Source: an uncultured Prevotellaceae bacterium
GTDB lineage: Bacteria > Bacteroidota > Bacteroidia > Bacteroidales > Bacteroidaceae
Length of the DNA stretch: 34,655 bases
Direction of reading: 5' to 3'
Assembly: GCA_900314655.1 (NCBI GenBank)
Contig: OMWC01000037.1
Location: 1-34,655 of the forward strand
Shown: piece by piece, positions 13,610 to 22,012 of the stretch
Layout of the letters: each line of letters opens with the position of its first letter
How positions within the stretch are numbered: position 1 is the stretch's first letter
Notes under the pieces: generated by a model
Told to the model about the DNA's origin: nothing
Database searches by the model: none
The model's input: only the letters and a program-made list of their open reading frames with translations
Position numbers and translations under genes: made by a program

Positions 13610-14821
13610 TTAGAGGGTCTTCACAAAGCGGGCCCCATCATCGGGCTGTACCCAGTTGATCTGGAAGGTGTACTCGTATTCGGGGAACTGTTCGAGATAA
13701 CGGGTGGTGAGTTCGCGGGCGATGTTCTCTTTCTCGGCGGGATCGACGAGGGCGATGCAGGCTCCCTTGAAGCCGGCACCAGAGAAACGGCCGCCATAGA
13801 CACCGGGCAGGGCGCGCATGATGTCGTAGATGGCGATGAGTTCGGGACTGCCACACTCGTAATTATGGATGCTGGACTCACAACTGTCGAAACAAAGTTT
13901 GCCGAAGAGTTTGAGATTACCCGTTTCCCAAGCGGTGACACCCTGACGTACGCGGCGGTATTCGGAATAGAAATGTTCGGCGCGGCGGGCGAAGCGCTGC
14001 GGCATGGCGATGCGCGTCTTGTCGAAAGTGGCCTTGGGGATGTCGCGGAGGAAAGTCTTGTCGAAAGGCTTCAGAGGCTGGTCGGTATAGGCCAGCATAT
14101 TCCAGGCTGCCGTCTTACACTCAAAGACGCGCAGGTTATAGTCGCTGTTGACCAGCGAACGAGTGAGGCCGCTGAAGAAGATGCCAATCTCGAAGGGCGG
14201 CATGTCGGGGTTGCGGCGAATGATGCGGTAGTCGTTGGAGTCACAGTCGAGGAAGAGCAGTCCGTCCTTCTGTCCGAGGGCGATACAAGCCTGGTCGAGG
14301 ATGCCGTTGTTGAGGCCGATATATTCCCGTTCGGCCTCAGAGGCAATCTTGATGACCTCCATAGGTTTGAGGGTGATATTGTTTGCCTTGGCAAAAGCCA
14401 TCACATAAGCAATGAGAACAGCCGCCGAACTGGAGAGTCCGCCTACGGGCAGCGATCCCTGGATGACACCCTCGATACCCCGAGTGAGTTCGAAGCGTTT
14501 GCGCAGTGCAAACTTGGCACCGCGGGCATAATCGCCCCAGTTGTGTTCGCGAACCTGCGTAGGGCGGGTGATGTCGAACTCGATATCCCCTTCGAAAGTG
14601 CGGGAAGAGAGTTTGACGATACCGTCCTCGCGGACATCGAACCAGAGGTCAACGCCTTTGTTGATGGCAAAGCCCGTGACCAGGCCGTGCTGATGATCGA
14701 CGTGGGCGCCGAGAGGGCAGACGCGGTAGGGGGAGTAGATGTGGAAAGAAGGAGACCCACCAACCGGAGACCCACCCCAACCCTCCCTGTTTAGGGAGGG
14801 AGTTTTATTGCTTTTTTCCAT
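13610..14821 (-). CDS. GHMP sugar kinase, galacturonokinase/galactokinase-like
   Basis: A 403-aa galactokinase-superfamily protein. The galactokinase signature region reads SPYRVCPLGAHVDHQHG (30-46), departing from GalK (GRVNLIGEHTDY) and, from memory, close to plant galacturonokinase (SPYRICPLGAHIDHQ). The ATP motif PVGGLSSSAAV lies at 125-135, GILDQACIALG at 173-183, and the third motif GGRFSGAGFKGACIAL near 345-360. It is predicted to phosphorylate galacturonate or a related sugar at C1, feeding the nucleotidyltransferase downstream. The first 25 residues (TPSLNREGWGGSPVGGSPS) are read from two partial GGGAGGG palindromes, so the start codon is supplied by or just before repeat DNA; the core begins near FHIYSPYR. 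Confidence 0.8.
   Translation of the reverse strand: MEKSNKTPSLNREGWGGSPVGGSPSFHIYSPYRVCPLGAHVDHQHGLVTGFAINKGVDLWFDVREDGIVKLSSRTFEGDIEFDITRPTQVREHNWGDYARGAKFALRKRFELTRGIEGVIQGSLPVGGLSSSAAVLIAYVMAFAKANNITLKPMEVIKIASEAEREYIGLNNGILDQACIALGQKDGLLFLDCDSNDYRIIRRNPDMPPFEIGIFFSGLTRSLVNSDYNLRVFECKTAAWNMLAYTDQPLKPFDKTFLRDIPKATFDKTRIAMPQRFARRAEHFYSEYRRVRQGVTAWETGNLKLFGKLCFDSCESSIHNYECGSPELIAIYDIMRALPGVYGGRFSGAGFKGACIALVDPAEKENIARELTTRYLEQFPEYEYTFQINWVQPDDGARFVKTL
14751..14806 (-). repeat. Palindromes encoding the kinase N-terminus
   Basis: CTCCCTCCCTAAACAGGGAGGG followed by GGTTGGGGTGGGTCTCC and a partial GGTTGGTGGGTCTCC form codons 7-24 of the kinase gene. Confidence 0.75.
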
Positions 14822-14961
14822 ATGGCTTGTATTTTATCAATATTTCGCTTTTTTCTATTATCTACTTTCCACTTTTCTCCAGAGAAAAGTTCCAAAAGAG
14901 CCTCTACCTCACCAAGCCTCTCCTTCAAAGGAGAGGATGTAGGGGAGGGGTTGAGGGTGGG
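14822..14961 (-). repeat. ugd-kinase spacer with a degenerate palindrome
   Basis: A CTTTTCTCC-AGAG-AAAAG-like inverted repeat (about 14872-14889) and CTCTCCTTCAAAGGAGAGG plus GGGGAGGGGTTGAGGGTGGG (14927-14962) lie between the ugd stop and the kinase start. No promoter consensus was found, so the genes may be co-transcribed. Confidence 0.5.
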
Positions 14962-16479
14962 TTAATCTCTACGGAAGAGGTCGCGGGTATAGACTTTTTC
15001 CTCTACATCATCGAGGATTGGGTCGTAGCGGTTGGCGATGATGGCATGCGACTGTGCCTTGAACAGCGCGAGGTCGTTGATGACTTTGGAGCCAAAGAAG
15101 GTGGCACCATTGGGGAGCGTCGGTTCGTAGATGATGACCGTGGCACCCTTGGCCTTGATGCGCTTCATTACACCCTGGATGGAAGACTGGCGGAAATTGT
15201 CGGAATTGGCCTTCATCGTCAGGCGGTAGATGCCGATGATAATAGGAGACCCTCCTAAATCCTCCCTTAAGAGGGAGGACTTTTTGTTCTCCATGGCAGG
15301 GGAGTACTGGTTGTTCTGGGAATAGCTGTAGTAGCCGGCTTTCTTGAGTACTTGGTCGGCGATGAAATCCTTGCGGGTGCGGTTGCTTTCCACGATGGCG
15401 GTCATCATGTTCTGCGGTACGTTCTGGTAGTTGGCCAGCAGCTGTTTGGTGTCTTTCGGCAGACAATAGCCACCGTAACCGAAGGACGGGTTGTTGTAAT
15501 GCATGCCGATACGCGGATCGAGACCGATGCCTTGGATGATCGCCTTTGAGTCGAGACCTTTCACCTCAGCATAGGTGTCGAGTTCGTTGAAATAGCTGAC
15601 ACGCAGGGCGAGGTAGGTATTGGCGAAGAGTTTGACGGCCTCTGCCTCTTTCATGCCCATGAAAAGGCAGGGGATACCTTTGGTTTCAGGTTTATTCGCA
15701 GAGCTCATCAGCGAGACAGTCAGGTTAAAGGTTTCAGGTTTACTTGAAACTTGGACCTTGGAACTTGAAACACCCGCTTCAGCGGGTCCGATGGCGCCTT
15801 CTACGAGGAGGGCGGCGAAGGTGTGGGCATATTCCTCGGCCTTGGGATTGCCGAAGGCATTGATGGCGGCGTTCTCCTCGGTGAACTCCTGGTTGTCGAT
15901 AATCTTGGGATAGCCCACGATGATGCGACTGGGATAGAGGTTATCGTAGAGCGCCTTGCTCTCGCGCAGGAATTCGGGGGAGAAAAGGAGGTTGAATTTC
16001 TTGTCGCGCAGTTCCGGCGTACTGGCGAACTTCAGGGCATAGCGCACATAGAGGTTGCGGCAATACCCCACAGGGATGGTACTCTTGATGACCATCATGG
16101 CATCGGGGTTGACCGAAATTACCAGGTCGATGACATCCTCAATGAGATGGGTGTCGAAGAAATTCTTTACCGGATCGTAGTTGGTGGGAACGGCAATGAC
16201 GACGAAGTCGGCATCGCGATAGGCACTGGCGCCGTCGAGGGTTGCATAAAGAGACCCACCCCGACCCTCCCTGCTTAGGGAGGGAGTTCCAACATTCGGG
16301 AGGAGGGAGGGGTCTCCCAGATATTTCTCGATGTAATCGTCCTGGATGGGCGACTTACGGTTGTTGATGAGATCTACCTTTTCGGGGATGACATCAACTG
16401 CGGTTACTTCATTGTGCTGTGCCAACAATGTGGCGATAGACAGGCCTACGTAGCCTGTACCTGCTACTGCTATTTTCAT
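14962..16479 (-). CDS. ugd: UDP-glucose 6-dehydrogenase with three repeat-derived insertions
   Basis: A 505-aa NAD-dependent enzyme oxidising UDP-glucose to UDP-glucuronate. The NAD motif is GTGYVGLS (7-14). LFSPEFLRES (165-174), a KLFANTYLALRVSYFNELD helix and the catalytic Cys339 in FGYGGYCLPKDTKQL are intact. It is about 100 residues longer than compact bacterial Ugd enzymes (E. coli about 388). The excess lies mainly in three stretches: about 62-77 (NVGTPSLSREGRGGSL), 235-268 (serine-rich, with KVQVSSKPETFNLTV) and 385-412 (SSLLREDLGGSP). Each is encoded by repeat DNA. All motifs stay in frame, so activity is plausible. It follows the DUF3108 gene after seven bases. Confidence 0.93.
   Translation of the reverse strand: MKIAVAGTGYVGLSIATLLAQHNEVTAVDVIPEKVDLINNRKSPIQDDYIEKYLGDPSLLPNVGTPSLSREGRGGSLYATLDGASAYRDADFVVIAVPTNYDPVKNFFDTHLIEDVIDLVISVNPDAMMVIKSTIPVGYCRNLYVRYALKFASTPELRDKKFNLLFSPEFLRESKALYDNLYPSRIIVGYPKIIDNQEFTEENAAINAFGNPKAEEYAHTFAALLVEGAIGPAEAGVSSSKVQVSSKPETFNLTVSLMSSANKPETKGIPCLFMGMKEAEAVKLFANTYLALRVSYFNELDTYAEVKGLDSKAIIQGIGLDPRIGMHYNNPSFGYGGYCLPKDTKQLLANYQNVPQNMMTAIVESNRTRKDFIADQVLKKAGYYSYSQNNQYSPAMENKKSSLLREDLGGSPIIIGIYRLTMKANSDNFRQSSIQGVMKRIKAKGATVIIYEPTLPNGATFFGSKVINDLALFKAQSHAIIANRYDPILDDVEEKVYTRDLFRRD
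15244..15282 (-). repeat. In-frame palindrome 3 in ugd
   Basis: GGAGACCCTCC..CCTCCCTTAAGAGGGAGG is read in frame as SSLLREDLGGS, between the KAGYYSYSQ segment and the IIIGIYRL strand. Confidence 0.75.
15680..15788 (-). repeat. In-frame CTTGAAAC/GGTTTCAGG tandem in ugd
   Basis: Several AACTTGAAAC, GGTTTCAGG and ACTTGGACC words plus an ACCCGCT-TC-AGCGGGT hairpin encode about 35 serine/threonine-rich residues between AALLVEGAIG and the MKEAEAVKLFAN helix. Confidence 0.65.
16247..16290 (-). repeat. In-frame GGGAGGG palindrome 1 in ugd
   Basis: AGAGACCCACCCC..CCCTCCC-TGCTTA-GGGAGGGAG is read as TPSLSREGRGGSL near residue 70, in the surface region after YIEKYLGD. Confidence 0.8.
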
Positions 16480-16486
16480 GATAAGT

Positions 16487-17341
16487 TTATTTTACGATAC
16501 TTGTGATGGGATTGCGCGCACCTTTCATATTGGTGAGGAAGGCCTTGGCAGATCCGAACTTCAAAAACATATCCAGACGGATGGGGATATGGTTGGCATC
16601 GTCGGTGACATAGAAACGAACAATCTCCCGATATTTGGCATCGCCTCGGTCGTATTCCATATAAGAGAGTTCGAGGCAACGGTATTTCTTACCATTGTCG
16701 GCCTTGATGGTGCTCTTGCCCCGGTAGCGGAGCTGTGCCTTCTCGATGCTGTTGCCATCGGCGATGGGGAACTTCACCACGTGTCCTTTCTTCCATCCCT
16801 CGGGATTGAAACTACGGGCACGGAGGAAGATGTTCATCATGTCGTAGCAGCACTCATTGAGCGTCTTCTTCTGGTATTCGTGCTTCCCCTCATGGTTCTG
16901 GCGGTGCTGTTGGAGGTAAGTATTGCCGTTGCCATAGGTGTACCATACCTCATCGACCGTGTAGCGGCTTCCCTCGCGGGCACCTTTGCGGAAATAGAGC
17001 GGTGCCAGTTCATCGGAAGAATAGCAGAGAAGCGTATCGCGGAGCACGAACATCTGGTCCACGTTCTTATTACCGCGGGTGGTCAACGAGGCGCGGTAGG
17101 CATCCTCTCCCTTGTATTTACTCTTCACGGTGTACATAGAGGCCGTTCCGGCTTTCACCCAGACGAACTTCCAGTTGTAGTATAAGTTATAGCTGAGGAA
17201 CTCACCACCTCCGAAAGCCGTGTTGCGGAAGGTGCATTGTGCTTGTGAATGAAGCGGCAGGAGTGTGAAAAGACACATCAAAAAGAACGTTTTCAGGTGC
17301 CCTTTCGAGATCATTTTCTTATGTTTCATGTTGCAAATCAT
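16487..17341 (-). CDS. Secreted DUF3108 domain protein
   Basis: A protein of up to 284 aa. A basic start and a hydrophobic helix (TFFLMCLFTLLPL) followed by HSQAQC look like a signal peptide, so it is exported to the periplasm or outer membrane. The mature part matches DUF3108: GEFLSYNLYYNWKFVWVKAG at its start, then RGNKNVDQMFVLRDTL, and near the end RFYVTDDANHIPIRLDMFLKFGSAKAFL. The function is unknown. The start could also be the ATG at 17329 or 17311, both giving better signal peptides. It lies between the Ig-like lipoprotein gene and ugd on the same strand with short spacers. Confidence 0.85.
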   Translation of the reverse strand: MICNMKHKKMISKGHLKTFFLMCLFTLLPLHSQAQCTFRNTAFGGGEFLSYNLYYNWKFVWVKAGTASMYTVKSKYKGEDAYRASLTTRGNKNVDQMFVLRDTLLCYSSDELAPLYFRKGAREGSRYTVDEVWYTYGNGNTYLQQHRQNHEGKHEYQKKTLNECCYDMMNIFLRARSFNPEGWKKGHVVKFPIADGNSIEKAQLRYRGKSTIKADNGKKYRCLELSYMEYDRGDAKYREIVRFYVTDDANHIPIRLDMFLKFGSAKAFLTNMKGARNPITSIVK

Positions 17342-17387
17342 AGTCGTATTAAAATATAGTTGATATCTTTATGACGTGAGCAGGACT

Positions 17388-19391
17388 TTAAAGTTTAACC
17401 CCCGTGACGCCTTGGATGTACTCGATACCCTTCTGTCGGGCACGTTCGGCGTTGCGGTTCTTGATGGTCGCCTTCTTCTTTTCGTCCTTCTGCTTGATGA
17501 GTACGCGCGGTTTCTGATGGAGCAGCGGTGTGCTCTTCGGGTTCCAGGAGAGGGTGACGTCCCATTTCTCCTTGCATTCTATCGCGTGGGGATAGTAATA
17601 GACCTCTTCCGGCTGGAGATCCTCGTCGTAGTTTCCCGTGTCCCACTGTCCGTTTCCGTTATGATCCACGAGCATTTGGAGATAGTAAGTGCCCGGTTTG
17701 ATGTAGAAGAACTGTACGGCCCCGTCGGTGGTGGTTGCCGTCTTGATGGTGTTGCCACCCTTGTCGAGGAGGTAGGCGATGATGTTCTTGCCAGCCATTC
17801 CCTCGAACGTGAAGATCAGCGAACTGAACGAATCGAGCGATTTCACCTTGAATCCCTGTTTGAGCTTGTTGGATGTCAGGCCGTAAATATCAGTGAATGC
17901 GGCAGAATCCACCTCCAGACTGTATTCCACTTCCGGTCGCCATTCGCCTAACAGCTCATAGGTGCGGTGGGCGTTCTTCATCGGCCGGAACTCATAAGGA
18001 GCCTCATACCACAAGGTATCAATCTTGGAGTACAGACGGATTTTCGACGTATCGGCGAGCGCCAGCGGCGTCGTGAAAGTCACGGAGATGTTCTGGTCGG
18101 GTGCCAATTCGGAGGGAGCGTTCCATTTCAGGTCAAGATGTTTGACGGGCATGACCGAATCGACCGGTATTCCCTTCTTGGCTGCCTTTTCCTGTTTCTT
18201 CTTCCATTCCTTGTGTTCATCGGCCAGTTTCTTCATGCGTTTGGCATAGGGATCCTTGGAGAGAATCTCCAGGGTATCGGTTTTGAGCTGGAGTTCACCG
18301 AGGGAGTCCGTGGCATAATAAGTCATCTCCACCGAGAGCGTGTCCTGATTGACCAGCGTCGTGTCGCGCAGCCAGTAGAGGATGGTATCCTTCTTTTCGG
18401 TTGGTTCGACGACAAAGGCATCCTCTGCATTGAAGTTCAGGCCTTTGATGGTAGGCAGTTCGGCGTGACCGTAGCTGAAAAACACATCGAAGCGGTTGGC
18501 CTGCTTGCGTTCGGTCTTCAGGAAGAAGCGGTCGGTCTGCAGTTCGGTGAAGGCCCGTAGCATGATATCGTCGGGCAGGAAATGGGTGTAATGGACCGGG
18601 GTGATGCTGCGGATATGGAGAGAGTCGGACCAGATGGTATCCTGTCGGACGTCCGGTTTGAAGGAAGGCACGAAGATTTCGTGGTTGAAAGCAATCTTCT
18701 CACTCTTCTGTGAGAAGGTGTAGGTACCGTCCATATCCTGCAAGGCGAAAACGCGGTAAGCCCCCGGTGCAATACCTTTGATGACAAAATGGCCGCGGCT
18801 GTCGGTGCGTGATACACGGAGAAGCGGCTGTTTGCGGAAAACAGAGTCCACGTCGAGCACCGATGAGCCCGTTTTCAGGGAATCGGCAACGGGGTGCAAG
18901 CCCACGAGGATGCCCTTGACAGGTTCCAGGTTTTCGGCTTCGAGCACATTTCCCGAGACCTCGAGCGTGTCAATCCGGTCACCCGTAGAGAACGAATAGG
19001 TGAAATTGCCCAAGGGATTCCCTTCGTTGTTGTCGGAAATGGCATCCGAGAAGTCGATGGTATAGGTAGTGTTCGACTTCAGCGAGTCCTTCAGTTCGAT
19101 GAGGATACGCTTGCCGGCCGCCTTGATCTCCGGCTGTTCCAACTGGGGCGGAGAGACGATGACATTATCCGTAGCATTCTCAATCTTGATAAACTCGTTG
19201 AAGAGGATCTTGATCTTGCGGGAATTCACGTTGATTCCCTTTTCTTCAGGCTCAGCCCCGATGACCTGGGGCGGCGTCTCATCATACCATCCACCGTCGG
19301 GGTTACCCATCTTGGCACAAGAAGAGACAACGTTAACGATGACGATAACGAAGACTAATAAGGGCCATAGATGAGAGAAACGGATCTTCAT
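17388..19391 (-). CDS. Lipoprotein with N-terminal bacterial Ig-like domain
   Basis: A 667-aa protein. Its N-terminus has a hydrophobic helix ending in a lipobox (VNVVSSC), so it is a predicted lipoprotein. TPPQVIGAEPEEKGINVNSR through TYSFSTGDRIDTLEVSGNVL is a Big_5-type Ig-like domain (about 36-150), followed by a carboxypeptidase-regulatory-like segment (GHFVIKGIAPGAYRVFALQD). Near the C-terminus a second such segment reads FYIKPGTYYLQMLVDHNGNG. The protein ends in a basic tail (KQKDEKKKATIKNRNAERAR). The start ATG overlaps the GH3 stop as ATGA, implying coupled translation. It is a common Bacteroidota surface or periplasmic family of unknown function. Confidence 0.85.
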   Translation of the reverse strand: MKIRFSHLWPLLVFVIVIVNVVSSCAKMGNPDGGWYDETPPQVIGAEPEEKGINVNSRKIKILFNEFIKIENATDNVIVSPPQLEQPEIKAAGKRILIELKDSLKSNTTYTIDFSDAISDNNEGNPLGNFTYSFSTGDRIDTLEVSGNVLEAENLEPVKGILVGLHPVADSLKTGSSVLDVDSVFRKQPLLRVSRTDSRGHFVIKGIAPGAYRVFALQDMDGTYTFSQKSEKIAFNHEIFVPSFKPDVRQDTIWSDSLHIRSITPVHYTHFLPDDIMLRAFTELQTDRFFLKTERKQANRFDVFFSYGHAELPTIKGLNFNAEDAFVVEPTEKKDTILYWLRDTTLVNQDTLSVEMTYYATDSLGELQLKTDTLEILSKDPYAKRMKKLADEHKEWKKKQEKAAKKGIPVDSVMPVKHLDLKWNAPSELAPDQNISVTFTTPLALADTSKIRLYSKIDTLWYEAPYEFRPMKNAHRTYELLGEWRPEVEYSLEVDSAAFTDIYGLTSNKLKQGFKVKSLDSFSSLIFTFEGMAGKNIIAYLLDKGGNTIKTATTTDGAVQFFYIKPGTYYLQMLVDHNGNGQWDTGNYDEDLQPEEVYYYPHAIECKEKWDVTLSWNPKSTPLLHQKPRVLIKQKDEKKKATIKNRNAERARQKGIEYIQGVTGVKL

Positions 19392-20914
19392 GGTTGATTC
19401 ATCTTCAAGAGTTGTTCGATATATTGACGCGAGTTACTGAGGCGCGGCACCTTGTGCTGACCGCCCAGTTTGCCGTTTTTCTTGAACCAGTCGTTATACA
19501 AATCCTTGCGGCCTTTGATAATCTCCAGCTGCTGCAGGGTGATATCCTTGTAGCGCTTGGCCTCGTAGTCGGAGTTGATTTCCTGGAGCCGCTGATCCAG
19601 CAAGGCGGCAAACTGCTGGAGGTCGGCCGGTTCGCGGGAGAACTCGATGAGCCACTGATGGCGGCACTGCGCCTTTCCGTTCATAAAGACCGGAGCGGCC
19701 GTATATTCGAGCACTTCGGCCCCCGTCTGCTCACAAGCATATTGGAGTCCCTTCTCCGCATTGTCCACAATCAGTTCCTCGCCGAAGGCATTGATGAAAT
19801 GCTTCGTGCGGCCCGAAATGATGAACTTATAGGGATTCTTGGACGTGAACTTCACCGTGTCGCCAATCTCGTAGCGCCAGAGTCCACAAGACGTGGAGAT
19901 GAGCATGGCGTAATTCTTGCCAATCTCGATTCCCTCGAGGGGAACGATGGTGGGATGATCCGAGGGAGAACCGTCGGGAGTGACGGCATCAATCTCGCGG
20001 AATTCATAGAACACATCATAGTCGAGCATCAGCAGCATGGACGGATCGTTGGGATCACTCTGCAGTCCGAAGAAACCCTCTGAAGCATTGTAAGTCTCCA
20101 TATAATGCATCTTCGGAGAGGTGATGAGTTCCTGATACTGCTGGCGATAAGGCGTGAAAGCCACCCCTCCGTGGAAGAATACCTCCAGATTGGGCCACAC
20201 CTCTTCAAGGTGCTGCTTGCCGGAGATCTCCATGACACGCGTCAGTACGCTGAGCATCCACGAAGGAACGCCCGAGATACTGGTCACGTTCTTGTTGAGA
20301 CACTCATGAGCGATGCGGTCGCGCTTGATCTCGAAGTCGGAGAGCAGGGCCGTCTGTTTCTTGGGAACCCGGATGAAATTGACCAGCGGGTTTATGTTTT
20401 CGATCAGGATAGCCGACAGATCTCCCACCAGCGAGTTGCGGAGATTATAGTTAGGCGAATGGCTTCCTCCCAGGATGAGAGTCCGTCCGTCGAAGATGCG
20501 GCTTTGGGGGTTGTTGCGCAGGTAGAGTGCCACGGAATCGAATCCACCTGCATAGTGGATGTTTTTCAGTCCTACCCTTGTGATAGGAATGAACTTCGAC
20601 TTATCGTTGGTCGTACCGCTCGACTTGGCGTACCACTTGACCTGTCCCGGCCAGAGCACGTCGTGCTGGCCGTGGCGCATGCGGTCGATATATCCCTTCA
20701 GTTCCTCGTATGTGTTTACCGGCACATGACGTGCAAAATCCTCATATCCATTGATATGAGAAAACATGTATTTGCGGCCGTACTCAGTATCCTTGGCTTC
20801 GCTGATCAGATTCTCCAGCACTTCCCGCTGGAGGACCGGTCCCTCGTTAATATGTCGCTCCAACTCCTTCTGCCTGAGTTGGAATACTTTGCGTACAATT
20901 CCTGTTAGGCTCAT
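19388..20914 (-). CDS. GH3 auxin-responsive promoter family protein
   Basis: A 508-aa member of the GH3 family of acyl-adenylate-forming enzymes, which in plants conjugate amino acids to hormones. Bacterial members have no settled substrate. Family stretches are EYGRKYMFSHINGYEDFARH, the ATP-binding WYAKSSGTTNDKSKFIPIT, YNASEGFFGLQSDP, LWRYEIGDTVKFTSKNPYKF and the C-terminal HQWLIEF. The ATG at 20914 (MSLTGIVRK) is chosen; a TTG further upstream lies inside the promoter -7 element. It is the first gene of the minus-strand run GH3, Ig-like lipoprotein, DUF3108, ugd. Confidence 0.92.
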   Translation of the reverse strand: MSLTGIVRKVFQLRQKELERHINEGPVLQREVLENLISEAKDTEYGRKYMFSHINGYEDFARHVPVNTYEELKGYIDRMRHGQHDVLWPGQVKWYAKSSGTTNDKSKFIPITRVGLKNIHYAGGFDSVALYLRNNPQSRIFDGRTLILGGSHSPNYNLRNSLVGDLSAILIENINPLVNFIRVPKKQTALLSDFEIKRDRIAHECLNKNVTSISGVPSWMLSVLTRVMEISGKQHLEEVWPNLEVFFHGGVAFTPYRQQYQELITSPKMHYMETYNASEGFFGLQSDPNDPSMLLMLDYDVFYEFREIDAVTPDGSPSDHPTIVPLEGIEIGKNYAMLISTSCGLWRYEIGDTVKFTSKNPYKFIISGRTKHFINAFGEELIVDNAEKGLQYACEQTGAEVLEYTAAPVFMNGKAQCRHQWLIEFSREPADLQQFAALLDQRLQEINSDYEAKRYKDITLQQLEIIKGRKDLYNDWFKKNGKLGGQHKVPRLSNSRQYIEQLLKMNQP

Positions 20915-20939
20915 CTCTTTACAGCGTATAATAGGGTAC

Positions 20940-20947
20940 AAAGGTAA
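20940..20947 (-). promoter_or_regulatory. Promoter -7 element of the GH3 gene
   Basis: TACCTTTG on the minus strand, 25 bases before the ATG at 20914. No good TTTG was found at the -33 distance. Confidence 0.5.
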
Positions 20948-20965
20948 GGAGAAAGAAAGAGAAAA

Positions 20966-21000
20966 GATAAGAAAACACCTAAATTTTATGTTTTCTTATC
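20966..21000 (-). terminator. Terminator of the acpP-fabF-rnc run
   Basis: A perfect 12-bp inverted repeat, GATAAGAAAACA/TGTTTTCTTATC, with an 11-base loop. In the transcript it begins within the rnc stop codon (TGATAAG) and is followed by TTTTCTCTTTCTTTC. A good candidate for a rho-independent terminator, though A/T-rich. Confidence 0.6.
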
Positions 21001-22012
21001 ACTCTTCCTCTGCAAAAGCGGCAGCCTCGGCGGCTGCGATGATGTCTTCGCGGCTCTGTTCCTTCGGGTTGGCGGTAATGTCGTCGAGGGAATAGATATC
21101 CTCTTCTTCCTCTTCAGAAACGGACTCTGCAGGTTCCTCGGGCAGCATGATTTCTTCCACTGGGGCATAAACGGGAGCAGCATCGATGGCAGGTTCTTCG
21201 GTGCTGGGAGCCACGCATACCGGTTCCTCTTCCATCTTGGTGCGGTTTGTCTTGGCAGCGAAGACGGCATCGATGAACTGCGGTTCCTTGCGCAAGCGCT
21301 GGAGAGTCAGTTTGGAAGCCAGCTGCTGGGCCTCTTTCTTGGAATAGCCTTCCCCTTTCTCGCCTTTGACCCCTTCGAGTGTCACCTCGTAGTAGAACTT
21401 CGGTGAGCCGTTTTCGTCTTTCTCCTGTGCTATCAGTTCAAACTCGAGATTCACGCGGTTCTTCTGTCCCCACTCGATGAGCTTCGACTTGAAGTTGACC
21501 TCCTTATAGGCCACCTTGTCGAGATTGATGACCTCTTTCAGGATTTTCTTCTCCATGAAACGCATGCAGGCATCATAGCCACGGTCGAGATAGATGGCTC
21601 CGACCAGTGCCTCGAACGCATTTCCTCCCATATATGAATTGTGAGAAGAACTGCGACCATTGCTCAGGATGAGGTCGATAACCCCCATCTCCTTGGCCAG
21701 ACGTCCTAAAGTCTCGCGGCTTACCAGCTTGGAACGCGTGTTGGTAAGGAATCCCTCCCTTTTTCCGGGAAAATGGCTGTACACGATATGTCCGGCCACG
21801 GCATCCAGCACGGCATCGCCTAGGAACTCAAGGCGTTCGTTGTTGACGGGCTTTCCCTTTTCCTTGCGGCCGATGCTCTTGTGCATCAGGGCCTGTTTGT
21901 AGTATTGGATATTGCCGGGATAGAAACCGATGATCGGGCGGAGAGAATAATAAAGCTCCTTCTCCTTGCGGAAAGGGAGCTTTATATAGTTCATGATATC
22001 TTGAAAAATCAT
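20999..22012 (-). CDS. rnc: Ribonuclease III
   Basis: A 337-aa RNase III. The catalytic signature NERLEFLGDAVLD lies at 58-70, with the second acidic cluster in NAFEALVGAIYLDRG. A double-stranded-RNA-binding domain follows (FKSKLIEWGQKNRVNLEFEL to GYSKKEAQQLASKLTL). Beyond it is an acidic tail of about 80 residues (EEPAESVSEEEEEDIYSL) not found in E. coli RNase III but usual in this group. It processes rRNA precursors and other structured RNA. The ATG overlaps the fabF stop by one base (TAATG), the conserved Bacteroidota order acpP-fabF-rnc. Confidence 0.96.
   Translation of the reverse strand: MIFQDIMNYIKLPFRKEKELYYSLRPIIGFYPGNIQYYKQALMHKSIGRKEKGKPVNNERLEFLGDAVLDAVAGHIVYSHFPGKREGFLTNTRSKLVSRETLGRLAKEMGVIDLILSNGRSSSHNSYMGGNAFEALVGAIYLDRGYDACMRFMEKKILKEVINLDKVAYKEVNFKSKLIEWGQKNRVNLEFELIAQEKDENGSPKFYYEVTLEGVKGEKGEGYSKKEAQQLASKLTLQRLRKEPQFIDAVFAAKTNRTKMEEEPVCVAPSTEEPAIDAAPVYAPVEEIMLPEEPAESVSEEEEEDIYSLDDITANPKEQSREDIIAAAEAAAFAEEE

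Noticed and set aside
13496..14794. 432-codon open frame on the plus strand
   Set aside because: It is antisense to the GHMP kinase gene, whose motifs are clear, and reads acidic low-complexity sequence typical of the opposite strand of a GC-rich gene.
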